Assembly (NCBI RefSeq): GCF_001276715.1
Contig: NZ_LIUQ01000015.1
Location: forward strand, 1 to 64,000
DNA: 64,000 bases
Direction: 5' to 3'
From: Planktothricoides sp. SR001
GTDB lineage: Bacteria; Cyanobacteriota; Cyanobacteriia; Cyanobacteriales; Laspinemataceae
A model generated the notes under the pieces. It was not told where the DNA came from. It worked only from the letters and a program-made list of their open reading frames with translations, and did not search any database. The number at the start of each line of letters is the position of its first letter. Position 1 is the first letter of the stretch. The translations under genes and the position numbers were made by a program. Below, piece by piece: positions 52,872 through 63,320 of the stretch.

Positions 52872-53945
52872 ATGGATTGGAGTAACTTGGTGAATCTGGC
52901 TGTGGGTCTGGGAGTCGGCTTTAGCTTGGGCTGGCTATTGGGTTCTCGGCGTTTACTCAACCCCAGGAAAGGACAAAAAATTATCGAGCCCTCAAACCCG
53001 TTTGCCTTCAGCCCCGTTTCAGAAGCCCAAGTTTCTCTGCCTGCCGTCGATCCATCACAAACTCAGTTAATTGCCGATCTGAAAGCACAGGTTAAACAAT
53101 TGACGCTTGATTATTACATGGCCCAGCAAATGTGCCAGTTTAAAGCCGGGTTTTTGGCTAGGGTGACTCACGAGTTGCGATCGCCTTTGAATGGCTTGAT
53201 TGGTACACATCAGCTAATTTTGTCGGATCTGTGCGATTCTCCAGAGGAAGAAAGAGAGTTTTTAGCTAATGCCAATATCTCTGCGGTCAAAATGATCGAT
53301 ATGCTCGATAAAATATTAGATGTTTCCCGAACTGAATCGGGGAAAAGTCCCATTAAACTGGAACCGTTGCAATTAGCCGAAGTTTTTGAGGAAGTCCGTT
53401 ATCTCAGCGAGATGCAAGCGGCTAATCGGAATATTCCTCTAAAAATCGTCCTTCCAGACCCAAATATTTATGTCCTGGCCGATGAGCAATGGCTGACCCC
53501 TGTGCTGGTCAACCTGGTAGAAAGCGCCATTACTCCCGAAGAACTCGGTAGTATTTCGGTCTCAGCCCAAGTTGATCAATATTCGGAGCAAATTCATATT
53601 TGGATTGAAGCCCCTCGTCCCCATGAAAGTTGGACAGAGGCCTTAGATTTACTGACCAAAGAACTGAATCGAGGCAGCAAAGCGTCCAACTCTGGGGCGG
53701 CCAAAAAATCCCAGTTCAATATTTTAACTGAGGGGCAGCCGCCGAGGGAGTTTAATCCTCAAGACCCTTTAGAACTTAATCCTCATGTTTCTGCGGGTCT
53801 TAACTTAGTGATGACTTGTAGCATCCTGGATCTAATGCAGGGGCGGTTAGAAATTCTCGAAACCCCTGCGGATGCTGAAGATCCTAATCTCACCAGGATT
53901 CAATGCTCACTTCCCTTGGTGCCTCCACCGCCGGAATCGGATTAA
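52872..53945 (+). CDS. Sensor histidine kinase-like protein with degenerate ATPase domain
   Basis: N-terminal membrane anchor (LVNLAVGLGVGFSLGWLL), a linker, and a canonical dimerisation/phosphoacceptor region (FLARVTHELRSPLNGLIG, His100). The HATPase part lacks the usual N-box Asn pair (LVNLVESAIT instead of NLLSNAIKF-like) and the G-boxes; HVSAGLNLVMTCSILDLMQGRLEI aligns where GLGLAI is expected. It may be phosphorylated or act as a scaffold but self-kinase activity is doubtful. The 3' end overlaps the convergent GNAT gene by 56 bases. Confidence 0.8.
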   Translation: MDWSNLVNLAVGLGVGFSLGWLLGSRRLLNPRKGQKIIEPSNPFAFSPVSEAQVSLPAVDPSQTQLIADLKAQVKQLTLDYYMAQQMCQFKAGFLARVTHELRSPLNGLIGTHQLILSDLCDSPEEEREFLANANISAVKMIDMLDKILDVSRTESGKSPIKLEPLQLAEVFEEVRYLSEMQAANRNIPLKIVLPDPNIYVLADEQWLTPVLVNLVESAITPEELGSISVSAQVDQYSEQIHIWIEAPRPHESWTEALDLLTKELNRGSKASNSGAAKKSQFNILTEGQPPREFNPQDPLELNPHVSAGLNLVMTCSILDLMQGRLEILETPADAEDPNLTRIQCSLPLVPPPPESD

Positions 53946-54369
53946 ACTCAGGCTGATTGTATAGAACCATTGTGGTGGTGGAATTTTCCTCAAATCCAAT
54001 CCGCTCATAGAAACGCTGTTGATGGGTGGTCATTAAATATACCCGTTCTACTCGATTCATCAATGGGTGACTGAGGACTGTTTCCACGAGCTTTCGTCCC
54101 AAACCGACTCCTTGATATTCTGGGTGAATCACCACATCCCATATGGTGGCTCGGTAGACTCCATCGGAGGTAGCGCGGGCAAATCCAATTAGACGCTGGC
54201 GATCCCAGACGGTGACGACTGGGTTACTATGGGCGATCGCCACGGCTAAACCTTCTAATTCTCGTTTTTTTGCCCAAAAAGCTGTTATTTCAAATAAGGA
54301 TTTCAGTTGATTCAGATCAACTGATGCGTGACCTTCGCGAAATTGGATGTGACTGCAATCCCTTCTCAT
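53890..54369 (-). CDS. GNAT-family N-acetyltransferase
   Basis: The acetyl-CoA-binding motif is VVIHPEYQGVGLGRKLVETVLSH (Q-x-x-G-x-G). RVYLMTTHQQRFYERIGFEE follows, the usual strand-6/helix pattern. 159 residues. Substrate unknown. Convergent with, and overlapping, the histidine kinase gene. Confidence 0.92.
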   Translation of the reverse strand: MRRDCSHIQFREGHASVDLNQLKSLFEITAFWAKKRELEGLAVAIAHSNPVVTVWDRQRLIGFARATSDGVYRATIWDVVIHPEYQGVGLGRKLVETVLSHPLMNRVERVYLMTTHQQRFYERIGFEENSTTTMVLYNQPEFNPIPAVEAPREVSIESW

Positions 54370-55086
54370 CTTTTTAATGGTTGAACCTCAAGTGAATCAG
54401 AAAACTTACCACGTCAAACAATCGCTAAATTTTGATTTTTAGCTTCAAGCGCCCCTGTTTGACCGGATAATTAATTTAGCGTCGAATCGAGAAATCATTC
54501 AGAGAATGCTCTGAAGATTTCGGTGCTTAATATCAATGAATATCAGACTAAATGGCTCAATATTCTTTAGAGAAATAAAACTATACTTACCGGGTATTGT
54601 TGCCAGTAATATAGGCTAAACGTAGCTCTAAACAACTTTAATTTTGGGATCAAAATTATTTCTCCAGAAAACCAATGATCTGTTCTTAGGCTTACAGCTA
54701 GTTAATTGGTTACTCATTTTGGGTCTCAAAATTTTAGAACCAAATTGGATTTGTGGATTGTAACTGAATCAAGTGTTCGATTGATTGTATTATTTTATAC
54801 CTTTATTAAGGTTATAACACATATGAATTGATTTTCAGAGATTTTTGTGTCTATGTTTTATAACACGGACAGGGTAGGGGAACTGCGATCGCCGACGAAT
54901 GAGGCATCTTCGCCATCCCAGGATCATTGATATTTATTTTGACAGTGGGTGGAAAAAGACCAGGGCGGGTTTCTGGGAATAGAACCTCGCCCCCTGAAGG
55001 TGAATCCATTGGCAAACGGTCGCCAAAGCAAATATCCACCAGCCGTAAAATCTTAGCCATCATGGGCTAAAAATTAAGCTTTCATA
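54370..55086. other. 717-base intergenic stretch
   Basis: Mostly AT-rich with no repeat family member seen. A 70-codon minus-strand frame at 54851-55063 (MMAKILRLVDICFGDRLPMD) has no recognised domain and runs into GC-rich HIP1 sequence; not called as a gene. Confidence 0.5.
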
Positions 55087-56073
55087 TTAAGCATTTTTTA
55101 ACCATCGAGCCGCATCTTTGGCGTGATAGGTCAAAATTAAGTCGGCACCGGCTCGTTTAAAACTGGTTAAGGTTTCCATCACTACTTTCTCTTCGGAAAT
55201 CCAGCCGTTGAGGGCAGCGGCTTTGACCATAGAATATTCCCCAGAGACGTTATAAGCCGCTACCGGCAAGTTGGTGGCTTGTTTGACCCGCCAGATAATA
55301 TCCATGTAGGCTAAAGCTGGCTTGACCATGAGCATATCTGCCCCTTCAGCGATGTCCAGTTCAATTTCTTTGATGGCTTCTTGGCCATTCCCCGGATCCA
55401 TTTGATAGGTACTGCGATCGCCAAATTGGGGCGCCCCATCGGCCGCATCCCGGAACGGCCCATAATAAGCAGAGGCATACTTGGCCGAATAGGCCAAAAT
55501 GGGAATATTTTCATATCCGGCTTCATCTAAACCAGACCGAATCGCTTGCACAAACCCATCCATCATCCCTGAAGGGGCAATAATATCCGCCCCGGCTTTC
55601 ACTTGAGACACGGCGGTTTTCTTTAGTAATTCTAAGGTGGGGTCATTCAGTACCCGTCCGGTCAAGTCACCCACTTGCAAATAGCCACAGTGACCATGAC
55701 TGGTGTATTCACATAGACAAGTATCGGCAATCACAATCAGATCGGGTACGGCCTCTTTGACGGCAGTGGCAGCTTTTTGGACAATGCCGCAATCATGCCA
55801 CGCGCCAGTTGCTTCCGTATCTTTGCTTTCGGGAATGCCAAATAGGATAATCGCCGGAATGCCTAAGTCATAGACTTGTTTCGCCTCTTCAACAATTTTG
55901 TCCACGGAAAGCTGATAAACTCCGGGCATGGATTTTACTTCGTTGGCGATCCCAATTCCCGGTACGGCAAACAGTGGGTAAATTAAATCATTGGTCGTCA
56001 CGATATTTTCTCGAACCATCCGGCGTAACTGAGGATGACTACGCAGACGACGGGGGCGATGAGTTGGAAACAT
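55087..56073 (-). CDS. hemB: Delta-aminolevulinic acid dehydratase (porphobilinogen synthase)
   Basis: Two ALA molecules become porphobilinogen in tetrapyrrole synthesis. Motifs: [55 protein letters not shown] with the Schiff-base Lys, and [10 protein letters not shown] with the second. [15 protein letters not shown] carries the three-Cys zinc-type site rather than the Mg2+-type Asp site of plants. Start at 56073 gives the usual N-terminus; the longer frame is a poor match. Confidence 0.95.
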   Translation of the reverse strand: MFPTHRPRRLRSHPQLRRMVRENIVTTNDLIYPLFAVPGIGIANEVKSMPGVYQLSVDKIVEEAKQVYDLGIPAIILFGIPESKDTEATGAWHDCGIVQKAATAVKEAVPDLIVIADTCLCEYTSHGHCGYLQVGDLTGRVLNDPTLELLKKTAVSQVKAGADIIAPSGMMDGFVQAIRSGLDEAGYENIPILAYSAKYASAYYGPFRDAADGAPQFGDRSTYQMDPGNGQEAIKEIELDIAEGADMLMVKPALAYMDIIWRVKQATNLPVAAYNVSGEYSMVKAAALNGWISEEKVVMETLTSFKRAGADLILTYHAKDAARWLKNA

Positions 56074-56203
56074 AGGAGTTAACGTAAGTTCAATAATCTT
56101 AAGTAAAACCAGTGTAAAACTTCTGGTTGACTTACTAATCATTAATTTGGTAACGATTCGTTACAAAGCCGCCGATCCGGAAAAATACTCTGGCCATAGG
56201 CCA

Positions 56204-56236
56204 AAAAAAGCACACCCGACCCGAGTGTGCTTTTTT
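56204..56236. terminator. Bidirectional rho-independent terminator
   Basis: AAAAAAGCACAC, a 9-base loop, then GTGTGCTTTTTT. Serves the minus-strand rpmA transcript that ends just upstream; T-runs stand on both sides. Confidence 0.85.
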
Positions 56237-56273
56237 CATAGATTTTTGCCTTGATTTCAAAAATATCTGGTGT

Positions 56274-56543
56274 TTAGGCCGTCTCTTGAGCCACGGGATA
56301 AACACTGATTTTTTTGCGGGATTTGGTTTTATGCTCAAAAGTCACGACACCATCAATTAAGGCAAACAGAGTATCATCTTTGCCCAGACCCACATTTGCT
56401 CCTGGGTGGAATTTAGTTCCCCGCTGACGGACTAAAATATTGCCAGCTTTAACGACTTGACCGCCGTAACGTTTTACTCCAAGGCGCTGGGCATTCGAGT
56501 CACGACCGTTACGAGTGCTACCTGTACCTTTCTTATGAGCCAT
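56274..56543 (-). CDS. rpmA: 50S ribosomal protein L27
   Basis: [20 protein letters not shown], then [22 protein letters not shown] are diagnostic. 89 residues. Follows rplU as in most bacteria, but with a ~200-base spacer containing a 14-base tandem repeat. Confidence 0.98.
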   Translation of the reverse strand: MAHKKGTGSTRNGRDSNAQRLGVKRYGGQVVKAGNILVRQRGTKFHPGANVGLGKDDTLFALIDGVVTFEHKTKSRKKISVYPVAQETA

Positions 56544-56691
56544 TTTTTCCCTCTAATGTATGTGAATAATTCAGTGTAAACCTTGTAAACCGTTAATCCT
56601 GAATTGCGATCGGTTAACCTTCTATCCTTGATGGTTGGCAGTGAACGATTTCTCCTTCACGACCAACCATGAATAGGAATGGAAGATGTTT

Positions 56692-56737
56692 GCGCTCATA
56701 TTTTGGCGCTCATATTTTGGCGCTCATATTTTCGCGC
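56692..56737. repeat. Three tandem 14-base units (GCGCTCATATTTTG) between rplU and rpmA
   Basis: Unit starts at 56692, 56706 and 56720, the last diverging after TATTTT. Lies in the 206-base gap between rplU and rpmA. Confidence 0.85.
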
Positions 56738-56749
56738 ATACTCAATATT

Positions 56750-57115
56750 TTAGCTATCGCCTTGTTCTGTCTCTACATTGGCGGCGGCTAACACAGAACC
56801 ATTGAGACTAATAGAAGTAATCATAACTCTGGTGAGTTCCTGCCGATGTCCCCGTTTTTTGCGAGTTTTCTTTTTCGGCTTCATTTTGTACACCAGCACT
56901 TTACGGCCACGCAGATGTTGCATGACCGTGGCTTCGATGGTAGCCCCTTCTACGAGGGGTTGGCCCACATGAATATTGTCTTCGTGCTTGACCAGTAAAA
57001 CCCGGTCAATACTCATGGTGCCGTCAGCTTCTACCGGCAGCCGATTCACATCATAAAAGCGACCAGGCTCCACTCGGAGTTGTGTGCCGCTCATTTCGAT
57101 AATTGCGTAAGTCAT
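56750..57115 (-). CDS. rplU: 50S ribosomal protein L21
   Basis: [44 protein letters not shown], and the basic [23 protein letters not shown]. 121 residues, with a short C-terminal tail typical of cyanobacterial L21. Confidence 0.97.
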   Translation of the reverse strand: MTYAIIEMSGTQLRVEPGRFYDVNRLPVEADGTMSIDRVLLVKHEDNIHVGQPLVEGATIEATVMQHLRGRKVLVYKMKPKKKTRKKRGHRQELTRVMITSISLNGSVLAAANVETEQGDS

Positions 57116-57367
57116 AGAATTGTTTGGATAGTTGCCGTACAGGTAGCTGTAGCTGGTTGCTCTATGAATGCTGGCGATGTTTCAGCGTTTTTTTCAACCT
57201 GATCCGAGCAAAAATAGACAGCCAATCTTTAATTATTACTTAGTGGTTGCTTTTGTGTCAAACACTAAGTATTTATGGGTCGGGGATTTGAGGATGGGAA
57301 GATTTTGGGTTTTTGATGACGCCAACATCATTGGTCAACATCATTGATCGACCATCCAAAAGCCAGA

Positions 57368-57697
57368 TTAAGCTTGAGCGGTTGCGGCTTCGGCTTGATT
57401 CAAGGTTAATGGTTGTTTGATGGTCAGGTAACGAATCACATCTTCACTAATCCGCATGGTGCGTTCGAGCAGGGCGATCACTTTCCCTTCGGCGCGGTAA
57501 TTCATTTGGATATAAATGCCTTCGCGATACTTGCCGATTTCGTAGGCCAAACGACGCTTCCCACGATGCTGAGTTTCGATAATTTCTGCACCACTTTCCC
57601 GCAAGAGGTTTTGATAGGTGGCGATCGCCAACTCAGTTTGCTCTTCTCCGAGGTCGGGTCGCAGGATGTACATGGTTTCGTACATGAAATTTTTCAT
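57368..57697 (-). CDS. rpsF: 30S ribosomal protein S6
   Basis: [57 protein letters not shown] are S6 motifs. 109 residues. It is not followed by ssb/rpsR here. Confidence 0.97.
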   Translation of the reverse strand: MKNFMYETMYILRPDLGEEQTELAIATYQNLLRESGAEIIETQHRGKRRLAYEIGKYREGIYIQMNYRAEGKVIALLERTMRISEDVIRYLTIKQPLTLNQAEAATAQA

Positions 57698-58311
57698 CTT
57701 CCAATTCTCCTTTTGGACATTAAGACTTCTTTGGGTTTTGTGGCTTGGTTTGCCGCCCGTGGCAGGTCAGCCAAATGGATCGCCAACTATCACCACTGAA
57801 GAAGTAAGGTTTAACTTTGTTGGGGATTTGTGACCCCGGCCAAGATTTTTCTAGAAAAATCTCTCCAAATATACTATTGTATCGGATCTAAGGCGATAAG
57901 TCCAGCGTTACTTGATGAGTTTGCGAAAAAATCAGGATTTCCGCAAATTGTGAGGATTTAGGTTAACTCTGGGCCTGGTTCTGCCAGTAGCGATAGTCTG
58001 GGGTATGATCGCCGAAAACCTGTCCATCTGTGGCGATCTCTTGATTAAGTGGCAAGAGCGTGGAGCGAATGTGTGGCAAATTATTTCAGATTATTTCTAA
58101 ATTCTGATGCCAAAATCGATATTTTTGACTAGGTTAAACCTTATGATTTTGCCAATGTCAGGGTGCGGTTGAACTTTTGCCTGTAAAAATCCAAAATTCT
58201 CAGACTGGAATTTAGCTAAGGGCTAGGCAATCATCAGAATCAGAATGTCCTACTAACCCTTGATTTTAATCCGACAAAACAAAAATCCACTATTATTCGA
58301 ATTTTAACGTT
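57698..58311. other. 614-base intergenic stretch between rpsF and the FAH-family gene
   Basis: Holds divergent promoter space for the two genes. No repeat, RNA or further gene is recognised. Confidence 0.5.
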
Positions 58312-59097
58312 ATGGCACAGCGCTATGTCCGCATTCAAACCCCCGAGGGCAAGATTTACTACGGATTATTACAACTGAGCCGTGGGGTTCAGGTGTTGGA
58401 TGCTCCACCTTGGCTGGGGGGTCAACCGAGCGACAAGTTTTTGGAACCGGACAATTACAAATTGCTGGCTCCGGTGACTCCCTCCAAAATTATCGCCGTG
58501 GGTAAAAATTATGGTAAACACGCGGCGGAAATGGGGACTCCTGTACCGGATGAACCGTTGCTGTTTATGAAACCACCCACCGCAGTGATTGCACATGGAG
58601 ATGAGATTCGCTATCCGCCCCAGTCAGAAAGGGTCGATTATGAAGGGGAATTGGCTTTAGTGATTGGGGAGCGTTGTGTGGACTGCACCCCTGAAGAAGC
58701 CCAAGGAAAAATTTGGGGCTATACGATCGCCAATGATGTCACCGCTAGAGATTTACAACAACGGGATGGACAATGGACTAGAGCCAAAAGTTTTGATACT
58801 TTCTGTCCCCTTGGCCCTTGGATTGTCCGTGAACTGAGTCCGGGGGGACGTTTGCAAACCTTTCTGAATGACCGGGAGCAACCAGTGCAATCGTCTCTGA
58901 TTGATGACATGGTGTTTCCCCCTGATGTCCTGGTTGCTTACATTTCTCAGGTGATGACTTTGTTACCGGGAGATGTGATTTTGACCGGGACTCCAGAAGG
59001 GATCGGCCCGATGCAAGTTGGCGATCGCGTCCGTGTCGAAATCGAAGGGATCGGCAGCTTGGAAAATATCGTCACCCTTAGACAATCAAAACAATAA
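58312..59097 (+). CDS. Fumarylacetoacetate hydrolase-family protein
   Basis: VTPSKIIAVGKNYGKHAAEM, PLLFMKPPTAV, VDYEGELALVIGERC (metal-binding Glu pair), ANDVTARDLQQRDGQWTRAKSFDTFCPLGPW and LTGTPEGIGPMQVGD are family signatures. 261 residues. Members hydrolyse C-C bonds of acylpyruvates or isomerise hydroxymuconate-type acids; the substrate here is not identifiable. Confidence 0.93.
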   Translation: MAQRYVRIQTPEGKIYYGLLQLSRGVQVLDAPPWLGGQPSDKFLEPDNYKLLAPVTPSKIIAVGKNYGKHAAEMGTPVPDEPLLFMKPPTAVIAHGDEIRYPPQSERVDYEGELALVIGERCVDCTPEEAQGKIWGYTIANDVTARDLQQRDGQWTRAKSFDTFCPLGPWIVRELSPGGRLQTFLNDREQPVQSSLIDDMVFPPDVLVAYISQVMTLLPGDVILTGTPEGIGPMQVGDRVRVEIEGIGSLENIVTLRQSKQ

Positions 59098-59114
59098 TTA
59101 TTAGACAGACAAAA

Positions 59115-59147
59115 GTAGGGTAGGCTTTTAGGCAAGCCCACCCTACT
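59115..59147. repeat. Degenerate GTAGGGT...ACCCTAC palindrome
   Basis: GTAGGGTAGGC and GCCCACCCTAC around a short loop, copy of the 40651 family, downstream of the FAH-family gene. Confidence 0.65.
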
Positions 59148-59223
59148 ACCGATCTAATCATTTGCGGTTGATTAAATCGTCCGAATTGATTTCTCCCGAT
59201 CGCGTGAGGAGAAACCAGACTGA

Positions 59224-59700
59224 TTAACGCACCTGCATCTTGACCGCATCAGAAATGGCGGGAATTTCCGCATAAATTCCTCTGGCAGACTGAACCACTG
59301 CATAGACTACTGCGGCAATAATTCCCAAGAAAACAGTGTTGTAAAAAGTTTCCACTACCAACTCAACGGGGATAGCTGTTTGCACAAGCTGTAATACTAG
59401 ACGACATAAAATTAATACGATGTCTAATAAGATTGCTTGCATGGTGTTGAACCGAATGAAATGACTGATATTGTCGTTTCTCACCACTCCGAATAAAAGC
59501 GCAAAGAAAATAATCAGTCCAGCAAAGGGGAAAGAGTTATAAATCTGGAGCAGTGGTAGCAGCGGCAGAAACAGCAGTTGTAATGGGGGAATTTGCTTGA
59601 ATAAGAAAACGCCAAAGACAATGCCATCTAATAGGGGCAGCAGATAGAGCAGGCTGGCGTAAAATCGCTCTAAACCAGGGGCGGTGTCCCGTCCATTCAT
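59224..59700 (-). CDS. Tic20-like membrane protein, copy 1
   Basis: 158 residues with four hydrophobic segments: ASLLYLLPLLDGIVFGVFLF, GLIIFFALLFGVVRN, ILLDIVLILCRLVLQLVQ, NTVFLGIIAAVVYAVVQ. The IRFNTMQAILLDI stretch and layout match cyanobacterial Tic20/DUF family proteins. A paralog lies at 60130-60642. Confidence 0.85.
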   Translation of the reverse strand: MNGRDTAPGLERFYASLLYLLPLLDGIVFGVFLFKQIPPLQLLFLPLLPLLQIYNSFPFAGLIIFFALLFGVVRNDNISHFIRFNTMQAILLDIVLILCRLVLQLVQTAIPVELVVETFYNTVFLGIIAAVVYAVVQSARGIYAEIPAISDAVKMQVR

Positions 59701-59882
59701 CGGAAATCTCCTGTTTTTTAGGGTTAAACGGTTAATTTGACTAATTATTTTAGGATAGCGTATTCAAGGCATTCAATTGTTTTCTGGGGGGAGCAAACCG
59801 GCGATCGCTTCCTTGATTTTGTCGTTTGTGATGCCACGATATATTTCCACGATATATTCAATGAATATAGCACAAATTCGGT

Positions 59883-60071
59883 TTATTGCGTAGAGAGAAA
59901 TAAGCCAAAGGCCATAATTGATCCGCCAATGGCATAATAAAATATACTCGCGCCGCGATCGCCAAACCACCTTCTCACTTGGTGTACTTGTTCACTATTC
60001 CAGAAAGCATCTATTTTTAAATAAGTGCCAATAATCATTAATAAACTAAGCAGATAACACAGTGGACACAT
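59883..60071 (-). CDS. Small two-segment membrane protein
   Basis: 62 residues: hydrophobic start (LCYLLSLLMIIGTYL), hydrophilic WNSEQVHQVRRWFGDRGA, hydrophobic end (IFYYAIGGSIMAFGLFLS). Layout recalls the Imm17-type small membrane proteins, by shape only. It lies between the two Tic20-like genes, possibly co-transcribed. Confidence 0.6.
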   Translation of the reverse strand: MCPLCYLLSLLMIIGTYLKIDAFWNSEQVHQVRRWFGDRGASIFYYAIGGSIMAFGLFLSTQ

Positions 60072-60129
60072 CGTTTTTCTTCCATATAATCATATTTGAA
60101 AATAGAATTTTCGATCTATCAATCAAAAC

Positions 60130-60642
60130 TTAACGAATTTGCGTATAAGTTGCCTCGGAAACAACGGGTATTTCAGCATAATTTCCTCTAATTGTTTCGA
60201 CTATAGAATACACAATTGCTCCGAATACTCCCAAGAAAATGGTGGTAGAAATGATATCAATCAATAAATTTGAATTAAAACTACCATCGGGAATGACTGC
60301 CAGGGGAAAGCCTAGCAGTCTCAATGTCCACTGGCATAAGCTGAGAAAAATTGATAATAAGAGCGACTGCATCGTATTGTAGCGGATAAAATGCTTAATT
60401 TTGTAGTTTCTCACTACCAATAAAAATAAAGCAAAGAAAAGAATTAACTCTCCATAAGGAATAGTGCCTACAATATTAAAATATAAAAAAAGCAAAGGGA
60501 AAAAAGGAATCAGCAAAGTCATTAATACCGGGAAAGTGGCGAATAAATAAGAGCCAAAACCTAAAACATTAACTAAGGGTAAAATATAGGGCAAGCAAGC
60601 CAATAGGCGATCGCCGATGGTGGTGGAACCGCGCCAAGTCAT
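60130..60642 (-). CDS. Tic20-like membrane protein, copy 2
   Basis: 170 residues, four hydrophobic segments and the same KHFIRYNTMQSLLLSIFLSLCQW and FLGVFGAIVYSIVETIRGNYAEIP patterns as copy 1. Role of bacterial Tic20 relatives is not settled; they may be channel components. Confidence 0.87.
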   Translation of the reverse strand: MTWRGSTTIGDRLLACLPYILPLVNVLGFGSYLFATFPVLMTLLIPFFPLLFLYFNIVGTIPYGELILFFALFLLVVRNYKIKHFIRYNTMQSLLLSIFLSLCQWTLRLLGFPLAVIPDGSFNSNLLIDIISTTIFLGVFGAIVYSIVETIRGNYAEIPVVSEATYTQIR

Positions 60643-61034
60643 TTTCGGATCTCCTGGGTGCGTGGATCAAGAATTGTTGGCTCGAATTGGTCGAACCTAT
60701 CATTCAGGATAACTTACTGAGCATCGAATTGCCGATCAGCCAGTGAGAACAGTGGCGCCAATCAGGATCGGTACAGAGATCGATGTGGATGGGTGAAACA
60801 TTGGTAAACCAGTGATGACCAAGCAAAATCAACCCTGAATCAGTCGTGAATCAGTCCTGAATCAGTGGTCTTGTCAAGACATAATCATCAGAAGGGATGA
60901 TTTATGGGGTTGGATATGGTATTTTAAGCTGAAGATTCAGTGAAATTATTCAATCGAGAATCGATTAAAATCTTAGCGATCGGGTTTTGGTGGGCAATGC
61001 CCACCCTACGTCAACGGTTGATGCGTAATTCCTA
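60643..61034. other. 392-base intergenic stretch
   Basis: Contains a GTGGGCAATGCCCACCCTAC hairpin (about 60988-61009, copy of the 40651 palindrome family) and AATCAGTCCTGAATCAGT direct repeats near 60840-60860. No gene. Confidence 0.6.
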
Positions 61035-61232
61035 TTAATCAATATTGGTGACGCGAAAACCCATCTCACATTCATATTGGGTTGGTTTGCCCTCGGCAAA
61101 GTTTCTCACTGCATGACCACAGCTAAGTTGTCCATGTCGCCAGCGAGGTTGACCTGTGCGATCGGCAAGTAAGCAGTTTTGACAAATGGCTTGCGGACTT
61201 AGGATCTGATCGTCCATCACAATGACCAGCAT
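61035..61232 (-). CDS. Small cysteine-containing conserved protein
   Basis: 65 residues: AICQNCLLADRTGQPRWRHGQLSCGHAV then YECEMGFRVTNI. Four Cys with CxxC, plus His, suggest a structural metal or zinc-ribbon-like fold. It resembles a small cyanobacterial protein often annotated hypothetical. Function unknown. Confidence 0.65.
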   Translation of the reverse strand: MLVIVMDDQILSPQAICQNCLLADRTGQPRWRHGQLSCGHAVRNFAEGKPTQYECEMGFRVTNID

Positions 61233-61514
61233 TGCACACCTCCAGTTGATCCCTTATGACCATACATATATTTTAGGTCAAACCCCAGGGAATATCGGGC
61301 AATTTGAAACATAGCTTAATTTAATTGAAACCCAGGATGTCGTATCTTTTGCTTCATTTTGGCTTCCTCTTGCCGCAAGCGTCCTTTTGATTTGTCATCA
61401 TGCCGATTTTGCCTAGATTCTGGGCTTAAATTGCTTACGGGGACAAGCCCTCGATCATTTTCCGGATTGGTTGGGTAACAGCCTCTACCCAACCGTAAAA
61501 CTACAAATACTTGC

Positions 61515-61539
61515 GTTGGGTTTCGTGCCTCAACCCAAC
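61515..61539. repeat. Hairpin repeat GTTGGGT...ACCCAAC, copy 2
   Basis: GTTGGGT and ACCCAAC around TTCGTGCCTCA, matching the copy at 714-738; 24 bases before glyA. The 330-base gap 61233-61562 otherwise holds no gene. Confidence 0.75.
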
Positions 61540-61562
61540 CTACTACAATAATTAATTTCTAG

Positions 61563-62861
61563 ATGAGGAATGATTCGGTGACTCAGACTAACTTAGATTT
61601 CCTAGCCACTACAGATCCCGCTGTTGCCGGTTTGATTCAGCAAGAACTGCACCGCCAACAAACTCACTTGGAACTAATTGCCAGTGAAAATTTTACTTCT
61701 CCAGCAGTGATGGCCGCCCAAGGGTCAGTCTTAACCAATAAGTATGCTGAAGGCTTGCCGAAAAAACGCTATTACGGCGGTTGCGAGCATATCGACCAAA
61801 TTGAGCAGTTAGCCATTGACCGGGCAAAGCAGCTATTTGGCGCGGCATGGGCAAACGTGCAGCCCCACTCTGGCGCCCAGGCCAATTTTGCCGTGTTTTT
61901 GGCGCTGTTGGAACCCGGTGACACGATTATGGGGATGGATCTGTCCCACGGCGGTCATTTAACCCACGGTTCGCCGGTGAATGTATCCGGTAAGTGGTTT
62001 AAGGTTCAGCAGTACGGGGTGTCCCCAGAGACAGAACAGTTGGATTTTGACCTGATTTTGGCTCTTGCCAAGGAACATAAGCCTAAATTAATTATTTGCG
62101 GCTATTCTGCTTATCCTCGGATCATTGATTTTGCCAAGTTCCGCCAAGTGGCGGATGAGGTGGGGGCTTATCTGTTGGCAGATATGGCTCATATCGCCGG
62201 TTTGGTGGCTACAGGTCATCACCCCAACCCGGTGCCCCATTGTCATGTGGTGACGACAACGACCCACAAAACCTTGCGCGGCCCTCGTGGTGGTTTAATC
62301 CTCAGTAATGATGTGGAATTGGGTAAAAAATTGGATAAGGCGGTTTTCCCAGGCAGTCAAGGCGGTCCTTTAGAGCACGTGATTGCCGCTAAAGCGGTGG
62401 CATTTGGGGAAGCCTTGAAACCGGAATTTAAAATTTATTCCGGTCAGGTGATTGCGAATGCCCGGGCATTGGCGAATCAATTGAGCGATCGCGGCTTGAA
62501 GATGGTGTCCGGTGGTACGGATAATCATGTGATGCTGGTGGATTTACGCAGTATTGGCATGACCGGGAAACAAGCGGATAAATTATTGGGCGAGGTGAAT
62601 ATTACCGCCAATAAGAATACGGTGCCGTTTGACCCAGAATCCCCGTTTGTCACCAGTGGTCTGCGCTTGGGTTCTCCCGCTGTCACCAGTCGCGGCATGG
62701 GACAGGAAGAATTTAAGGAGATTGCCAATATTATTGCCGATCGCCTGCAAAATCCCGAAAATGGATCCGTGGCCGCCGATTGTCGTCGTCGGGTGAGTAC
62801 CTTGTGCGATCGCTTCCCCTTGTATCCTCATCTGAAAATTCCTGTGGGGGCTTTAGCATAG
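61563..62861 (+). CDS. glyA: Serine hydroxymethyltransferase
   Basis: Motifs [70 protein letters not shown] with the PLP Lys. Converts serine and tetrahydrofolate to glycine and 5,10-methylene-THF. 432 residues; the ATG at 61563 or the GTG five codons later (VTQTNLDFL) may be used. Confidence 0.96.
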   Translation: MRNDSVTQTNLDFLATTDPAVAGLIQQELHRQQTHLELIASENFTSPAVMAAQGSVLTNKYAEGLPKKRYYGGCEHIDQIEQLAIDRAKQLFGAAWANVQPHSGAQANFAVFLALLEPGDTIMGMDLSHGGHLTHGSPVNVSGKWFKVQQYGVSPETEQLDFDLILALAKEHKPKLIICGYSAYPRIIDFAKFRQVADEVGAYLLADMAHIAGLVATGHHPNPVPHCHVVTTTTHKTLRGPRGGLILSNDVELGKKLDKAVFPGSQGGPLEHVIAAKAVAFGEALKPEFKIYSGQVIANARALANQLSDRGLKMVSGGTDNHVMLVDLRSIGMTGKQADKLLGEVNITANKNTVPFDPESPFVTSGLRLGSPAVTSRGMGQEEFKEIANIIADRLQNPENGSVAADCRRRVSTLCDRFPLYPHLKIPVGALA

Positions 62862-62882
62862 GTGTAGGGTGCCGTTCCGTGC

Positions 62883-62973
62883 AGTAACGCACCAGTGATT
62901 TGGCTGTACTAATTTGGCTGTAAAGATATCTCAGCCGCTGGCCACAATGAGGGGTGCTTCTTTGGTGCGTTAC
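62883..62973. repeat. GTAACGCACC / GGTGCGTTAC inverted repeat
   Basis: Perfect 10-base arms at 62883-62892 and 62964-62973 around a 71-base centre, downstream of glyA. The remaining ~340 bases to 63320 are AT-rich without a gene. Confidence 0.7.
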
Positions 62974-63320
62974 GGCGCGGAAAAATAGTTATCGGTTGGA
63001 TGATTTTTAGGCTAAAGGCAGCGCCTAACACACCCTACCTCTGGGGCAATGGGGGCAATGGGGGGCAGTGGGCAATTTTTTCTTTTATCGGTTGACTTCA
63101 AGTCAAAGGTTCATCTCCAGCCACCTAACGCTCCCACCCACAAACAACAAACACCAAATAAGAAGTAGCACATAACAAATAGCAAACAATACATAATACA
63201 TAACAGATAAAATTTAAAAAATAAATTTAAGTTTATTTGCGGAGTATTGTCTAAAATATAGTAATTGTAGGTAAACGTTAAAATAAGACGTTTGACATTT
63301 GCACCCTAACTACTTTTGAT

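Noticed and set aside
54851-55063. 70-codon minus-strand frame after the GNAT gene
   Set aside because: Composition looks partly coding, but no family is recognised and the frame runs into HIP1-type sequence.
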